Of a stretch of DNA of 64,000 nucleotides, positions 42,984 through 56,204 are shown in pieces (within the stretch, counting starts at the first letter, position 1; each line of letters opens with the position of its first letter). A program made the translations under genes and the position numbers. The stretch is taken from the NCBI GenBank assembly GCA_963691705.1, contig OY829541.1, forward strand, positions 11,030,564 to 11,094,563, in the 5' to 3' direction. Below the pieces are notes generated by a model, which saw nothing but the letters and a program-made list of their open reading frames with translations, searched no databases and was not told the DNA's origin. This DNA is from Viola odorata. Taxonomy: Eukaryota; Streptophyta; Magnoliopsida; Malpighiales; Violaceae.

Positions 42984-45900
42984 GAAACCTCAGGAGTCTT
43001 TGAAAGATTTCCTTAGGTGTTTTGATCTGGAGATGTCGTTAACGCCAGGCGTTACCATCGATTTCGTTGTGGAAGCCTTGAAGCGGAACTGCTGCTATGA
43101 GAAACTGCGAGACACGTTAATGGTGGACCCCCCAATGACTCTGGATGCATTGAGGCTGAAAGTTCATAATTATGCAAGAATGGAAGAGGAAGAAAACAGA
43201 GACAGAACCCGAAACGTGCCACAAAATGCACCTCAGGTTCCTAACGTTCCAAGTAACACGACCTCTGACGATCGTTCTATTGACGATTACGCACAGCGAA
43301 AAGATCACATCCCTAAGACCTCCAACAGACGAAGAGGCAACTCCTCCAGCGGAATAACTAGTACCTCCCCTACTCGGTGGTGGGCAGATCTTGCCAAGGG
43401 CCAAATGTATGACCCAGATTTTCCTTCCCTTGTGTTATCGAGATCAAAAATCCTAGCGATTATAGAACAACGGAACCTACCCATCCGTTATCCTGCTCCC
43501 GTAAAGCCAGGCGTAGTTATGGGAGGAAGGGAAAATGCTTTCTGTAAATTTCATAAAGTCAAAGGACACTCCACAAACGTGTGCCGAGAGTTAAAACTGG
43601 CGATAGAGCGCCTAGTGGAAGAAGGTTACCTCAGGGAATTTGCTACCAAAACAAGAGAAGAAGTCAGGAATAACCCAACAAACAGGATGACGGACAATAG
43701 ACAGGTACCTCCTCGCGCTCCAGGAAATAATAACACTCCTGCTGGGAGGGGTGAGGAGACGCTTGCGATTGACGAAGATGATTTTCCCATCATCAACATT
43801 ATCACGGGAGGTACGCCATACCTTCACGAGCCTGTGCAGTTGACGCCCACAGCCGGAGACAAGCGGAAGCGAGAGGGTGCGTTAATAAAAAGCAAAGCGA
43901 TAAGTGCCCTAGATCGAATGGTGTTATCCTTCTCCGAGGAAGACGAGAAAGGCGTCATTTTCCCACATAATGATGCGTTAGTAGTCACACCCGTTATCGG
44001 CAACCATGGAGTTAGAAGAACTCTTGTTGACAATGGAAGCGCAGTGAATCTATTTTCACTAGAGGCTTATAACCTCATGAAGCGTCCTGACAATGAACTG
44101 ACACCTTGCAAGAAGCCAATAATCGGGGTCGACGAAGTCCCAATCCCAGTGATCGAAGTCACGATGCTGCCAGTGCACTTTAGTGCAATCCTAGAGGAGC
44201 TGTTATTTTTGGTTGTGGACCTAACCTTGCCCTATAATGCCATACTTGAGCGACCGTTCCTCAACCACTTCGGGGAGGTGATATCTCAAAAGCACTTGAG
44301 GATGAAATATCCCTCCTGGGATGGAGTGGTCTCTATCAAAGGTGATCAGAAATTGGCGGCTAAATGCTACCTACTCATGACTCAGAAAACTTGTGATAGA
44401 TATGTGTGTGTCACAGTGGATCCATATGGGCAGAATAATGAGAAACGTACTCAACCTGTAGATAAGATGTTGCCCATACCAGTTAACGGCATCAGCGAGG
44501 CTAATTTCCTGCTCAGTGAAAAGCTCAGTCCAGAGGAAAACCTTCAGTTAGCTCGATTGTTGAACAAATGTAAAGGAGAGTTCGCATGGAAACCTGCGGA
44601 CATGCCTGGCATCTCGCGAGAAGTAGTGGAACATCGACTTAACGTCGACCCCTGTGTCAAGCCGGTCCAACAGAAATGACAAGCGCTTTCTATAGAGAAG
44701 GTGTTAGCCGTTGACAAGGAGGTGACAAAGCTCCTAGACGCAGGCTTCATCCGCGAGGTCCAATATCCAACCTAGCTAGCTAACCCAGTTCTCATTCCGA
44801 AGCCCAACGGAGATTGGCGCATGTGCATTGCTTCACTGACTTGAATGACGCTTGTCCCAAGGATTGCTACCCGCTCCCTCGAATCGACCAGCTAGTTGAT
44901 CAGACTACCGAGTACGCTTATCTAAGCTCGTTAGACACCAACTCCGGGTATCATCAAATCCCTATGGCTATCGAGGATGAAGAGAAGACTGCCTTCATCA
45001 CTCCAAAAGCTACATACTGTTACACGGCGATGCCGTTTGGGCTGAAGAACGCTAGGGCAACCTTCCAAGGTATGGCAAACAAAGTATTTGAAAGGCAAAT
45101 TGGAAAGAACGTGGAAGCCTACGTTGACGATATACTGGTCAAGAGCCCAAGCTTCAAGGACCATTTGCGTGACTTGAAAGAAATCTTCGATGTGATGAGA
45201 GAGTACAATATGAAGTTGAACCCCCGTAAATGCATGTTCGCGTTCCAAATGGGTAAATTTTTGGGTTACGTGGTCAGTCAGAAAGGCATCCAGCCCAACC
45301 CGTCAAAAATTAAAGCTATTTAGGATATGATATCTCCTCGAACCGTCAAGGAGGTACAAAAACTAACAGAGCGCGTTATCGCCTTATGACGGTTTATTTC
45401 TAAGCAAGGCGAGAGATACCTGCCCTTTTTCAAGGTCATACGTAAAAAAGCCCTTTTTGGGTGGACAACGGAATGTGAAGAAGCATTTACGGGCCTCAAA
45501 GCTTATTTATCGTCTGACCTGGTGTTGACGAGACCAGAATTGGGGGACACTCTATATTTATACCTCGGCGTTGCCGACGAAGTGGTTAGTGCTATCCTTG
45601 TGCGAGACGACAACCACACACACCGCCCGGTGTACTTTGTGAGCCATGTTTTGAAAGATGCCGAGCTACGATACACTCGAATTGAGAAAATTGTGTTTGC
45701 GCTAATACAGGCCACGCGGAAAATGGATAGATACTTCCAAGCCCATCCCGTCATCGTACTTACATATCAGTCTCTGAAGAGGATATTTCGGAAACCTGAG
45801 TCTTCGGGAAGAATGCTGATTTGGGCCATTGAACTTGAGCAATATGGGTTGCAGTACAAATCCCGACCATCCGTAAAAGCCCAAATCTTAGCAGACTTCA

Positions 45901-47724
45901 TAGCCGAGTGCACCTTTACAGAAGACCCGTTAACAGATGTACCCGAGGAGGAACAAGGTGACTTGGATCTCCCATTTTCGGAAACCTACACTGACTTGTG
46001 GGTCATTCATGTGGATGGAGCCAAGAATCAAGAACTAGCTGGAGCCGGGATCTTTATAAATGGGCCGCACGACATACAGATACGATACGCCATCAGAATT
46101 CTGCAGCCGTTATCCAATAACGCGGCGGAGTATGAGGCGTTACTAGCTGGACTCAGGATAGGAATAAGCTTTTCCTCTAAAGCTAGACACGATACGGGAA
46201 GGATGAGAGACTTACGGCTAAGGATTTGTGGAGACTCCAAGTTGATAATAGATCAGGTCTTGGGACACTCCCAGGCCAGAGAGCCCATCATGATTCAGTA
46301 CCTCGCTAAAGTGAAATACGAGCGGTTGGAAATAAAGAAATGTGGCATACAGGTCAGCTTTGAGCACATCCCTCGAGAGGATAACGCCGAAGCAGACAAC
46401 CTGGCCAAACTTGCTGCAAACCCGGAAGTGTACATACCTAAGGGCCTGTATTACCGAGAAATACCTGTGCCTTCCTTCATGGAGGAGCAAGTGTCGCTCT
46501 GTGTTGAAGAACTCAAAAACGACTAGCGAATCCCCATGATAAAGTACCTGAAACATGAGGAATTACCTGCGGATAACGCTGAGAAGAAAAAAGTGCTGAA
46601 ACAAGTGGCACATTGTACATATTACGATGGGGAACTGGTTCGGAGATGCTTTTCTCACCCAGCCTCCAAGTGCATAACAGAACAAGAGGGTATTCATACC
46701 TTGCGAGAAATCCATGAAGGAATATGCAGCATGCACGTGTCAGGCGGTACCCTATTTCAGAGGCAGTTTTCAGGTCAGGATTTTATTGGCCTACTATTCG
46801 GAGAGACTACCACAATTATGTGCAAACCTGCCCAAAATGTCAGGAGTTCTCCAAGATTCCTCGACAACCCGCCAAGAAAATCTCTGAAATTGTCACCCCT
46901 TGCCCTTTTGCGGAATGGGGGATTGATATCCTAGGCCCTTTTCCCAAGGCAAGGTCTCAGCTAACATTTGTGGTCGTGGCGGTAGACTACTTCACCAAAT
47001 GGGAAGAAGCGGAAGCGGTTACCAACATCACATCATGAGGTTCGGTGTACCCCGTGTGCTAGTCAGCGATAACAGAACGCAATTCACCAGCTAGTTCTGT
47101 AGAGATCAATGTGCGGAATTCGGGATTAAGCAAAGATTCTCTTCCGTGGCTCACCCGTAGACCAACGGTCAGGCGGAGGTGACCAACCGAAGCATCCTCA
47201 GCGGCATTAAGAAAAACCTTGAAGGGTCTAAAAAGAAATGGGCAGACGAGCTGCCGTATGTGATGTGGGCGTACCGTATGACCGTTAAAACCAGCACTAG
47301 AGAAACGCCTTTCGCACTGGCTTTCGGCACTGAGGCCGTCACACCGGTAGAAATCGGTACTCTGAGCCTGTGAGTAGCGTACTTCAGGGAAGAACTAAAT
47401 GAAGAAAGGTTGCGAGTGAACCTCGATGCGTTACCAGAACTACAAGAGGAAACTCTTCTGAAAACGCTACACTATAAACAAAAAATGGCGCGATATCACA
47501 ACAAGCGCGTCAAAGAACGGTTACTGAAAGCAGGTGACCTGGTACTGAGGGACAAACGAGCAGCCGGTCAGCGCATGGGGAAACTCAGTCCGAGCTGGGA
47601 CGGGTCATACCGCGTGACCCGCGTTATCGGAATGAGAGCGTATCACTTGGAGACACTTGACGGTACTCCCTTACCTAACTCTTGAAATATCGCTCGTTTG
47701 AAATTATATCATGCTAGATTTTGA
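42984..47724 (+). pseudogene. E2 gag (3' part) - protease - RT - RNase H - integrase, decayed
   Basis: Continues the gag frame after E3. Domains in order: gag C-terminus with a CKFHKVKGHSTNVC knuckle-like block (43545-43600); protease with LVDNGSAVNLFS (44020-44060); RT with FTDLNDACPKDCYPLPRID and the YVDD catalytic box near 45120; RNase H (45520-45900); a second, archaeal-type RNase H starting WVIHVDGAKN near 45998; integrase with CPKC, WGIDILGP, a SDN block and GQAEVTN; and the C-terminus with GDLVLRDKRAAGQR. Stops lie at 44677, 44773, 45321, 45387, 46524 and later; one-base shifts lie near 44829 and 46755, and a small loss near 47035. Dual RNase H is typical of the Tat clade. The closest relative in the window is E4. 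Confidence 0.9.
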
Positions 47725-47839
47725 TATATCTCTGCACGTTTTGATAACGTTGGCCCTAACCTATGTTAACACTTGAATAGAGAGTATTCTTGTGTATTTT
47801 GTGGCTGCTTGTGTGCAGATGATAATTGAGGAAGGGTGC

Positions 47840-48370
47840 CAGAAGTGAAAAGTCATATCCTTATGATGGCCGGTCCTGATTAGACGGCTCACTAAGACGA
47901 GGGCATGCCCTGGCATACCTAAAAATAGTGTCGGGAGTGAAAATTCCTATCCTTGTGGTAAACCAGGCTAATACAGATGGCCCACTAAGACGAGGCACAT
48001 CTCGGCTTCTCTGGGAGTGAAAAGTCCTGTCCTTGTGATAACCAGAAATGGCTCACCAAGGTGAGGCACATCCCAGAGAGATAGTAACTCCATCCTGGAA
48101 GTGAAAAGTCCTATCCTTGGTGATGGCCGGTTCTGATCCGACGCGGCTCACTAAGACGAGGCACTTTCCGAGTCGATCGTGGTAATTTGGGAATACGAAA
48201 AGACATCATGAAACTCCCAGCGAGTAACCAGGTGGGAAATCCCTGGTGAAGATTGCTGGTGGAGAAAGCGATAGACATCGCGAACTCCCAGCGAGTAACC
48301 AGGTGCGAAATCTCTAGTGAAGATAGCTGGTGGAGAAAGCTATATGAGAGCGTGAGGACTCCTAGAGGTA
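47840..48370 (+). repeat. E2 post-integrase imperfect tandem repeats
   Basis: Four copies, 80-90 bp apart, of a GTGAAAA...CCTATCCTTGTG...CACTAAGACGAGGCA unit (47845-48165). They are followed by copies of a roughly 68-bp unit with GCGAGTAACCAGGTG and GAAGAT-GCTGGTGGAGAAAG (48215-48370). The E4 equivalents are at 18100-18896, so the repeats are a family trait. Confidence 0.7.
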
Positions 48371-49478
48371 ACTAAACTAACATTTGTTATTGCTTGATAT
48401 TTTTACTGATGTTCTAAAGCAATGACTGAGAATATGCAGGGACATCGTAGAAACAATAAGAAGAAATGTGAAAAGAAATCGCGATCTCCCGTCAAGTAAC
48501 CAAAGGGGAAATCCTTAGTGAAGATGGCTGGTGGAGAAAGCGATACGAGAGCGCGACGGCTCCTAGTGGGATATCGTGGAAACAATAAGGAGATTGATGC
48601 CCGTGCAGGCGATAATATTATATGGCCTATCGTTGTGATGAGTGTACTCTCAACGGCCAACGTTCTTGGCGTCTTAATTCGAAAAATATTGTCAGGAGAG
48701 TGTATGTGTTACATCTCCTTGACAGTTGTCTCCACGGAAAGGGATGCGTCTGCACGTATATATATATATGGAACTCTTTACTGCTGGTTGAGAACATCTA
48801 CGCCAGTGTGATATCGCTAGGGTGGTACTCATCCTGGATGACATCTTATTGATTGAGTTATCTCTTTGGTGGAGACGATAGCAGTATTTGAGGCTGTAAC
48901 GCCTCTGGAAGGATACCACCAGTTCGAAGAAATATACGGATATAACGCCACGATATCTTTTCTCGCGGTCGCGGGATATACGTTATGCGTCGTGGACAAT
49001 ATTGATTATGACAAGTTACTCCTGTGAGTTCTTTCCTTGAAGTTATCTGCTAAGTGGTGTTATCCTACCTCAACACTGAAATGCGCGTGATTAAGTCATG
49101 TCACGATATCTCGTATATGTGATCTTACGGATTATGTAGCGATGTTGCGGTCATCCTATGGGGATCCCGTTATCTCGCCACGGTATGATAGCAGTTTGGC
49201 AAGTAACGTTTGGACTGGTTATCGACATCACCATGGTGTTATTGACGCCACTATCTTATCATGGGGGAACTCGAAGAAAAAGAAATAGCATGAAAGAAAT
49301 CGGTCACAAAGGAAAATAACAATCAAAGGGTATATATGTGTTCAGAAAACCCTTAAAGGGGACAAAAGACAAAAACCTTCGAAAGTGAAAAACAAAATGG
49401 GCGACGCCCGATATTTAAAAAGGAGGATAAAAGCGCTTAATGCGCGGCAGTATCGCTGTCCCTGTGGCCTTCACTACC
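48371..49478 (+). other. E2 spacer between integrase repeats and antisense gene A'
   Basis: One further degenerate repeat copy near 48480-48560 and a short TA run near 48757. The rest shows no supported gene. It is about 0.7 kb longer than the matching spacer in E4 (18897-19263). Confidence 0.5.
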
Positions 49479-51837
49479 TCATGTCTTCTCCCGATGAAAA
49501 TGGTCATCTGTGAGGATCCCCGACCTCTCCCGAAAAGTGTCAATGAGGGCGTTAGCTTTGTACACTTCCTCCCCATGGATATGAGCGAAACAGTCAGACA
49601 TGATGCCGGCTGTTTTCTCAACGTATCACAAGCACTTTTCGGTTGATTCCCTCTCCAGCCCAACCTTTTCCTCCTGTAATGTTGTCTTTTCTCTCTCCAG
49701 AATGACATTCTTAGCCAGAGCCGCGTCAAGATCAGACGCCCGAGCGACTTCTTGCTCTTGAGCATCCCTTAAGTCCTTCTCAGCCATTGCCAAGGCTATC
49801 ACTAGCTTTTGCCGTTTCCCTGACAGTTCCTTCTTTTCTTCCCGCTCCTTGGCGAGCTTTTCAGAAAGCTGACGATGGGCGGCATAAAGCTCCTCTGAGG
49901 AAGAAGTGAGAGAGGTGACCTTCCGTGACATATATTGGGACCAGTAGTGAAACTGGGAAAAGCCAGAGAACAAGGTAGAACGCACGAAGGCCATCTGCTT
50001 GTCAGCGGGCCGAGAAAGAAGAGTCTCCTCCTCCTCAGGAGACGCTAACGCATGAACGGCTAGGAAAGAAGAAACCCCGGTGGAACTATCGCCCCCTACA
50101 GCTGCAAATCTAGATCTGCGCAAGTTACTCAAATCAAGTTGATGAGTAATGGGACCGGACTCAACTATCGAGCTTAAATCGGCCATGAGGTGAGGTGTGG
50201 TAACCCCTCTAGAATGATACATCGAGGCAAAGGAAGGAACAAAATGCATAGTAGGAAGGGAGGGGGGTTGACTAGAGGAGGTGCTCCCATGAAAACCAAA
50301 GGAACCATGAGGGGGAAAGGCCGAGAAACCAACCCCCGTCAAGTCCTCAGTGAAGCCCATGACATTGGAATAGGAAGGAGGAGGGGAAGAGCCGAAAGAA
50401 TTGAGCGAGGCGTTAAGGGCCTCAGAAAGGCCCACAACTCCCAAAGGGTCAGAGGACTGCCCGACAGGAGGCGTCATCGAAGCAAAAACAGTAACATTCT
50501 CCTCTTCGGCGATAACAGAACCTGTTGGCAGGCCCCTGTTATCCCCGTCAAGACGCTGCCTCTTGTCAAGACGACGAAACACATGGCTCAAATCCATATT
50601 ATCTACTGACTGAGCAGGGGCAACATCGATATCCTGCAGAGAGAAATATGGAGAAGAGTAAGAAAACAAAGAAAATATCAACGAACGTTAAGAAGTAACA
50701 AGTGAAATAATGCGGTCATAAAAGAAACACTAACTGGCACCTCAGAAGAAGCTGTCGCGTTCAAAGGAGGAGCAAGGGCGGCAACCCATCTCGTACTCCT
50801 CTTCTTTCTTCTTATGGGAGCCCGGGAGGAAGACGCCCGAGCAGAAGCGACGGCAATAGAAACAACCAGAACAGAAACGGGGATGGTGGCAATTCCGGTT
50901 GGTGAAAAAGGCGTTTGGATATGATTTACCGTCACGGTAGGCGATATAACTGGACCAACGGCCGCAACGGTAACAACGGCGGCAACGACAACAACTTCCT
51001 CTTACTGCCTCTTTTGCAAAACTCTTCGCTCCCGCCTCCTAACGCCTTCAGGCTTCCAATTGGGATCAGGAACTGCACAAACACGATACAACGTTAGCGT
51101 TAGTATCGCCTGAAATAATGCAAAAGATAGCACAACACTCACCCTCAACACAGGCTCGAATGTCAGTTCTGCACGCCAGATTATGAGTGTGAACGCTAAT
51201 CTCCAACTTGAGCAGTTCGTCTAGCCAGCCTTGCTCAGGTGAAGTAAGAGTTACCCGTTGACCCCAGGCGCTATCTCGGATACTGTGGTTAAAGCCGGTC
51301 CGCCACCGGGGGCTAGGCAACTCGACGATAAAAAACTCATTCTTTCAATCTTCAATGGAAGACTCAAGGTGTAGGAGCTTCTAAGTGAAGGGTTTTAGCG
51401 AGTCATCATCATAACGGGGCGATATCGCTATTACACCCCTACGGCTATACAGTTGAAAGAATGATTTAAGCAATAAAAGAGAAGGGGAGTTAATCCCTTT
51501 GTATTTGCAGAGTTCAATAAACGCAACAGTACGCGTTGGGCGTTAACTAGACTGGATTCACATCCAGAGCCATGAACAGTTGTTCGATGAAAGAATCGAG
51601 AGGAAACCGGAAGCCATAGCCAAACATCTTGGTATACAAAAGCCTATTGTTGCCAGGCATCACACTATTAAGATGGAGTGAATCCGAGGCAACAGAGGCC
51701 TTATAATTCGCAGGAATATGGGCATTGTATTTGGATAAACGATCTTGAAGTATGGCTGGGGAAGTAATGGTGGTAACAGTATTTTCAATTTTCTCCTCAT
51801 CAATAGATTTGGCTGAAGAACGACAAGTTCTAGCCAT
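49479..51837 (-). pseudogene. E2 antisense gene A' (decayed copy of A)
   Basis: Start ATG at 51837 gives MARTCRSSAKS, aligning with MARTKKSS of gene A. Exon 1 carries the same globular domain (NNRLLYTKMFGYGFRFPLDS, 51660-51590) but has a stop at 51547 and further damage to about 51320. It ends at a GTGAGT donor near 51135. Exon 2 (VPDPNWKPEG, near 51075) follows a GTGCAG acceptor. The last exon encodes a coiled coil (50681-49626, REREEKKELSGKRQK-type text) and, past a TGA at 49626, a conserved tail (AGIMSDCFAHIHGEE). Same domain order as A, so the same role is inferred. The role itself is unknown. Confidence 0.7.
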
Positions 51838-52443
51838 GGAAAATAATAAAGAAAAGATGAAGAAAACAACAGATGAGGATAGAAATACCTTTCTGGGAGA
51901 GAAACTCGGAACGCCCAAATGATGGAGAGAACACAAGTCGGCTTGAGAAGATGAAGAGAAAATAGAATGACAAAAGAAGGAAAAATAAACATGTGTTGGG
52001 TTTTATAACCCTAGCGGTTAGGCAAAACGACTGTTGTGACAGTCGTCGTGCGTGTGACGCATTGCAAAGAAAAGACGCAAGCAATGAGTATGATTCTAGA
52101 GAAGCGAGAAGACGCTTCGATCTCACCAACTCCTAGGGCACGCCAGTCCCTAGTGCCTCTGTGAACAGACACGTATATTCTGACCATCATGACTTCTCTC
52201 CCGCATTAATGAGGGGATCTCGAGTATTAAATGCTCTGAAAAGTGGAATCGACTTCTGAGCTGAGACAAACGCAATAACGCGGCGCAGCGTTAACTCCAC
52301 TAACAGCTGTCGAGATAACGCAAAGGAAAGAGGTAACGCAACAAAGATAAGTTATTATTCAGAAGAGAATTCTGAAGGTTATTACAAGACAAGCGTTGTT
52401 TATTACAAGGCGAATGGCGTCAATGTTCAGAATAAAAGAAATA
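51838..52443 (-). other. E2 spacer between antisense genes B' and A'
   Basis: Minus-strand promoter region of A': TATAAAA (plus 52001-52007, reverse complement) lies about 165 bp upstream of the A' ATG. The remainder is AT-rich with GTTATTACAAG-type sequence near the B' end. No gene seen. Confidence 0.5.
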
Positions 52444-54756
52444 TTAATTAACGGGGACGAGTAGATTCCCCAACGTCCTCTGCGGCATCAGTACCATCTG
52501 GTTACGGGAGTACCCTGGTATCGCCGTCGTCATCTCACTCTTCCTCTCCCGAAGAAAGCCTTCTTTACTCCCGTCTATCTCTTTCATTTTTTCAGAGGCG
52601 TAATCGGCTATCTTAGCAGGATTGAAAGTCCCACGGCGATAGTAGTCCGCGAATCCGACGGTAAAGGCCTGCATGGACTTTTTCTTCCACCAGCTTATCT
52701 TTGAAGGAACCTTTGCCAAATCCGCGTTACAAGCCGATATCTCTTCGCGAAGAAGAGAAATCCTCTTGTTAGATGTCACCAACTCTGCCTCTAAAAGCTC
52801 AACTTTAGCTTTCCCTTTAGATTTTTCCCTTGCAAGTTCAGCGCGGCAATCGTTCAGCTCTACTAGAGTACGACTCTGCAGTCGCGTCAACTCCTTCACT
52901 TTAGTCAAGGCATCATCTAATTGCTCTTTCGAGCCGGGTGAACCTCGAATCTTGTCACCATGAGCCTTGAGAAAGTAATGCACCATGCGAAAACCAGCCA
53001 GTGCGTCATTTAGAACGTGCGCATGCTGAATATCGGGGGGAAGCTGCAGTAGCTTTTCTTTATCCTCAGACGAGCCAAATATCTCACCCACCAAGAAGCT
53101 CGTCGGTTGATCTCGCGATAACTGGTCCGACACCCCTAAAGCACGAAGTCCACTAGTACCAAAGGTGGACAAATCTAATTGGTAAGAAGGAACCCTATTA
53201 AGACCCTGAGGGGAAAGATTGGCGATGATAGAGGGAGTGGAACCTTTGGCAGAACCGTCAATACCCAAAATAGAAGTAAAGAATAACGATTGAGGATCCC
53301 CCGTCGGTGGGTCAGGAAGTGCACTTGAGCTAGGAACCGGCACTGTCACGTCAGGAATACAGGAGGAAATAGGAGAGTCAGGGACGTCAGTCGGCGGAGG
53401 CGAACTCGCCGCCAGTGGAACCTCAGTAAGCTTTAGAGGAATGACAGGTGACGTCTCAGTAACTTTTGACGTTTGAGAAGTGCTGGCCATAGTAGAAACA
53501 TCAACCCTCGCGACAGGGACTTCGTCAACCTTTTCAGAAGAAATCCCAGTAGCTTGACCATCTTTCCCCACTCTGACTTTCTTCCGTAGAAGCTTTGTTT
53601 CGATAGCCATACCTTCGCTATCGCTGTCAGTTATCCTAGTCACGGGACCATTTTTCTCCGCTCTAAGTTTCTTCCATTGAGCGGGGGATGCTTGGCGAAG
53701 CTCTGCTCCAGCATCCATATCGTCACTATTGCTGTCAGTTAACCTGGTGGTAGGTCGACTCAAATTCACTCCTCTGCCCCGAACCGGTAGCCAATTATCT
53801 AAGAAACGAGAGGCTCGAGCAGAGATACCGCGGCCTCTCCCTGCAACCATCTTGGTTCTCCTCTTCCTCGGTGGAGCACTTTAATGGCTGGAACCCTCGG
53901 GTGGTGGAGAAGTTGGTAACGTTTGGAGCAGCACCACATTCAAGGGAGCGTTATCTCCTCCGGATGGTTGACCCTCAGCGTTTCCTGCCAATGAAATATG
54001 TTAGAACAACAAGCAAACCAAAGCAATAACGAGGAAAGAGAAAAACTCACCTGTAACGAATTCTTCCAGGTGTCTGTACAAAGCGAATTCCCAAATACGG
54101 AAGGACGCATCTATCTCTAGAAAGGCGTTAGCCTGAGACAACTCATCCCTAGACAACACTGCTGGGTTTGCCCAGACAGCACTAGTAATCTCTAGGTTAA
54201 AGCCCCCGCGCCACAAACGAAAAAGCAATTCGAGAACGAAGAAATTGTTCTTCCAATCAGCCACAGTCTCCTCAAAGCCCTAAAACTTCTGCCAGAACGA
54301 CTGCACGAATGCGTCATGCCACCTCGGGGCGATATCGACCAAGCAATTACGGCAATTCGGGCTAAAGAATTTGCAGAATAAATTGATTGATGGAGCAAAA
54401 ATATTCTTCATCTCGCAAGCGCGAAGAAAAGCATAAATCCCACACCAAGAAGATGGAGTTATCTGAGCGGGATTAAGATCATAACAGCGCAACAACTTCT
54501 CTACAGAAGTATGAACCGGGAGACGAAAGCCATAGAGGAACATTTTGAAGTAAACCATCATGTATGTTCCCTACAACGGATCGTGAAACCAATAACCTTC
54601 CTTGGGAAGGAGAGGAAAATATCCAGGAGGAAAAGAGATACCATGACTCTCTAACTCGGCCTTCAGAATCATTTCGCATGAAAAAATACTGTATGTTCTC
54701 TCGACTTCTGGATCTAAGGGTCTTTGAAAACCCATGGTAGCTCTAGTGTGACGCAT
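52444..54756 (-). pseudogene. E2 antisense gene B' (decayed copy of B)
   Basis: Start ATG at 54756 (MRHTRATMGFQRPLDPEV) aligns with MARNRPRQ...RPMDPEV of B. Exon 1 runs to 54051 with the globular domain (YFKMFLYGFRLPVH, NPAQITPSSWCGIYAF). It has in-frame stops near 54568 and 54279. The donor GTGAG is at 54050 and the acceptor GGCAG ends at 53985. Exon 2 runs 53984-52444 with one stop near 53881, then a disordered Ser/Thr-rich part and a coiled coil (about 52960-52700, LEAELVTSNKRISLLREEI). The intron sits where it does in B. Family and architecture are as for B. Confidence 0.75.
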
Positions 54757-55254
54757 AGAGAACCAATAAAAGAAAAACCAGAACGAGAAAGAAGCAAAAT
54801 ACCTTGAAGAAGATAGCGATGAATAGACCGTCGGCGCCGATGAACGGTTGAAGAAATTTTCCTCGAAGCAAAAGAAGAAGCAGAGAAAGAGAATAACAGA
54901 GAAAAATTCGAAATGCAAGTAAAAGTGTAAAAAGAGAACAACTACTTCCTTTTAAAGGTCAAACCCAAGGACTGAGTAGCCTGTGGGAGCAAGACACCCA
55001 CAAAGCGGAAAATGACACGTGGAAAGATATCCGAAGAATATTTATGGTTAAGTATTAATTTCTTTGGAGGAAGGCAGTTAGCGGCTGGAAGTTGAAGAAA
55101 CGGTTGCATTGAGCGATAACCAACTGCTCAACGTTAACTGTCCAAAGACTGTAGAGTTAACGCGGGAATATAACGGCAAAAAAGAAAAAATAGAGAGCGT
55201 TATTTCATTCATGATAAGCCATACGACATCTACAACATGAGGGGTACATAAAGA
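54757..55254 (-). other. E2 spacer between antisense genes C' and B'
   Basis: Minus-strand 5' region of B' and 3' region of C'. A CCTTTAAAAGG word near plus 54950 may stand in for a TATA box. No gene seen. Confidence 0.4.
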
Positions 55255-55674
55255 CTAATCCTCGTCAAGCCAATAAGAAGGCCAGTAGAAGTCATCCCCG
55301 TCTGAAGACGACAACTCCTCGTCAACAAAAGGGAAAGGCTCGTCAACCCTTTTCTCTTGACCAAGCTTTGACGAACTTGGTTCCTCTTTATCAGCAGAGG
55401 TCGTTATCTTGGCCTCGATATCGTTTGCTGAACTTCTCCCCAGGAAATGATCTATATGTGGAAACAACTCATCGCCCCTCCGAACAGTAGGGATGTGGAG
55501 GTCAAACGGCACGGCGGCTGACTCGAAAGTCCTCCTCTTTGACCTTTTGCGACCCCTGCGTCAAGAAGGTCGCCTTTTCAGACATGGCGAAGTAGGATCG
55601 TCAGAATCTGGTGATGTCGAAGGAGTTGGTGGAGAATCACACTCAATGACGTCCAGGGAATATGAATCAGCCAT
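55255..55674 (-). pseudogene. E2 antisense gene C' (one nonsense codon)
   Basis: ATG at 55674 gives MADSYSLDVIECDSPPTPST, which aligns with the MADFYF...DSLPTPPTSPDSD start of gene C. A TGA near 55563 breaks the basic middle part (RRGRKRSKRR follows). The last 85 residues are open and end in the shared tail YW-LDED. The encoded protein, about 139 residues, would be small and strongly acidic at its C-terminus, with a Pro/Ser-rich start. Function unknown. Confidence 0.65.
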
Positions 55675-56204
55675 CAAATCGTTAGAAATCTCAACGAAGA
55701 AATGGAAAGAAGAAGATGAACAGGAAAAAGAAGGAAAACCCCATTAAATAGTCGAAGCGAAGAGGCCTTCCCACCTTTTCGCATACCTTCTGAGAGAAAT
55801 CAATGTGCTTCGAGAAGACTGACCATAATTACAGAATCGATTCCTGTGATCACGCCTGTTAGAATCTCTCATCGATCAAGAAATGCCAAAAAACCACCCA
55901 ATCAGTTTACACTGAAGAGACGACGCAGAGTAAATGCGGAACGATTAGTCAGAATGTTACTGCCACTTGGCAAACAAGGAAAAACAAGCGTTGCAGAAGT
56001 CCGGCCAATGGCAGACTCATTTTCAGTTGGGCTGGTGTGGCGTCGAACTGAAGCGTTAACTGACATATCGTGAAGGGAAAGAAGCCACAAGCAAGATAGA
56101 GAAAAGACATTTTATTTGCTTATGGCCTAACGTCCCTAGAGTACATCCGCATACATAATAAAAAGAAAAAGAAAAATAAAGGGATACGAAAACGGCCGCA
56201 ACGG
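55675..56204 (-). other. E2 spacer between antisense genes D' and C'
   Basis: Contains the 16-base word CATTTTCAGTTGGGCT at 56018-56033, which recurs at the 3' LTR junction (56779-56794). No gene seen. The minus-strand region near 55745 (ATTTAAT) may include the C' core promoter. Confidence 0.45.
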
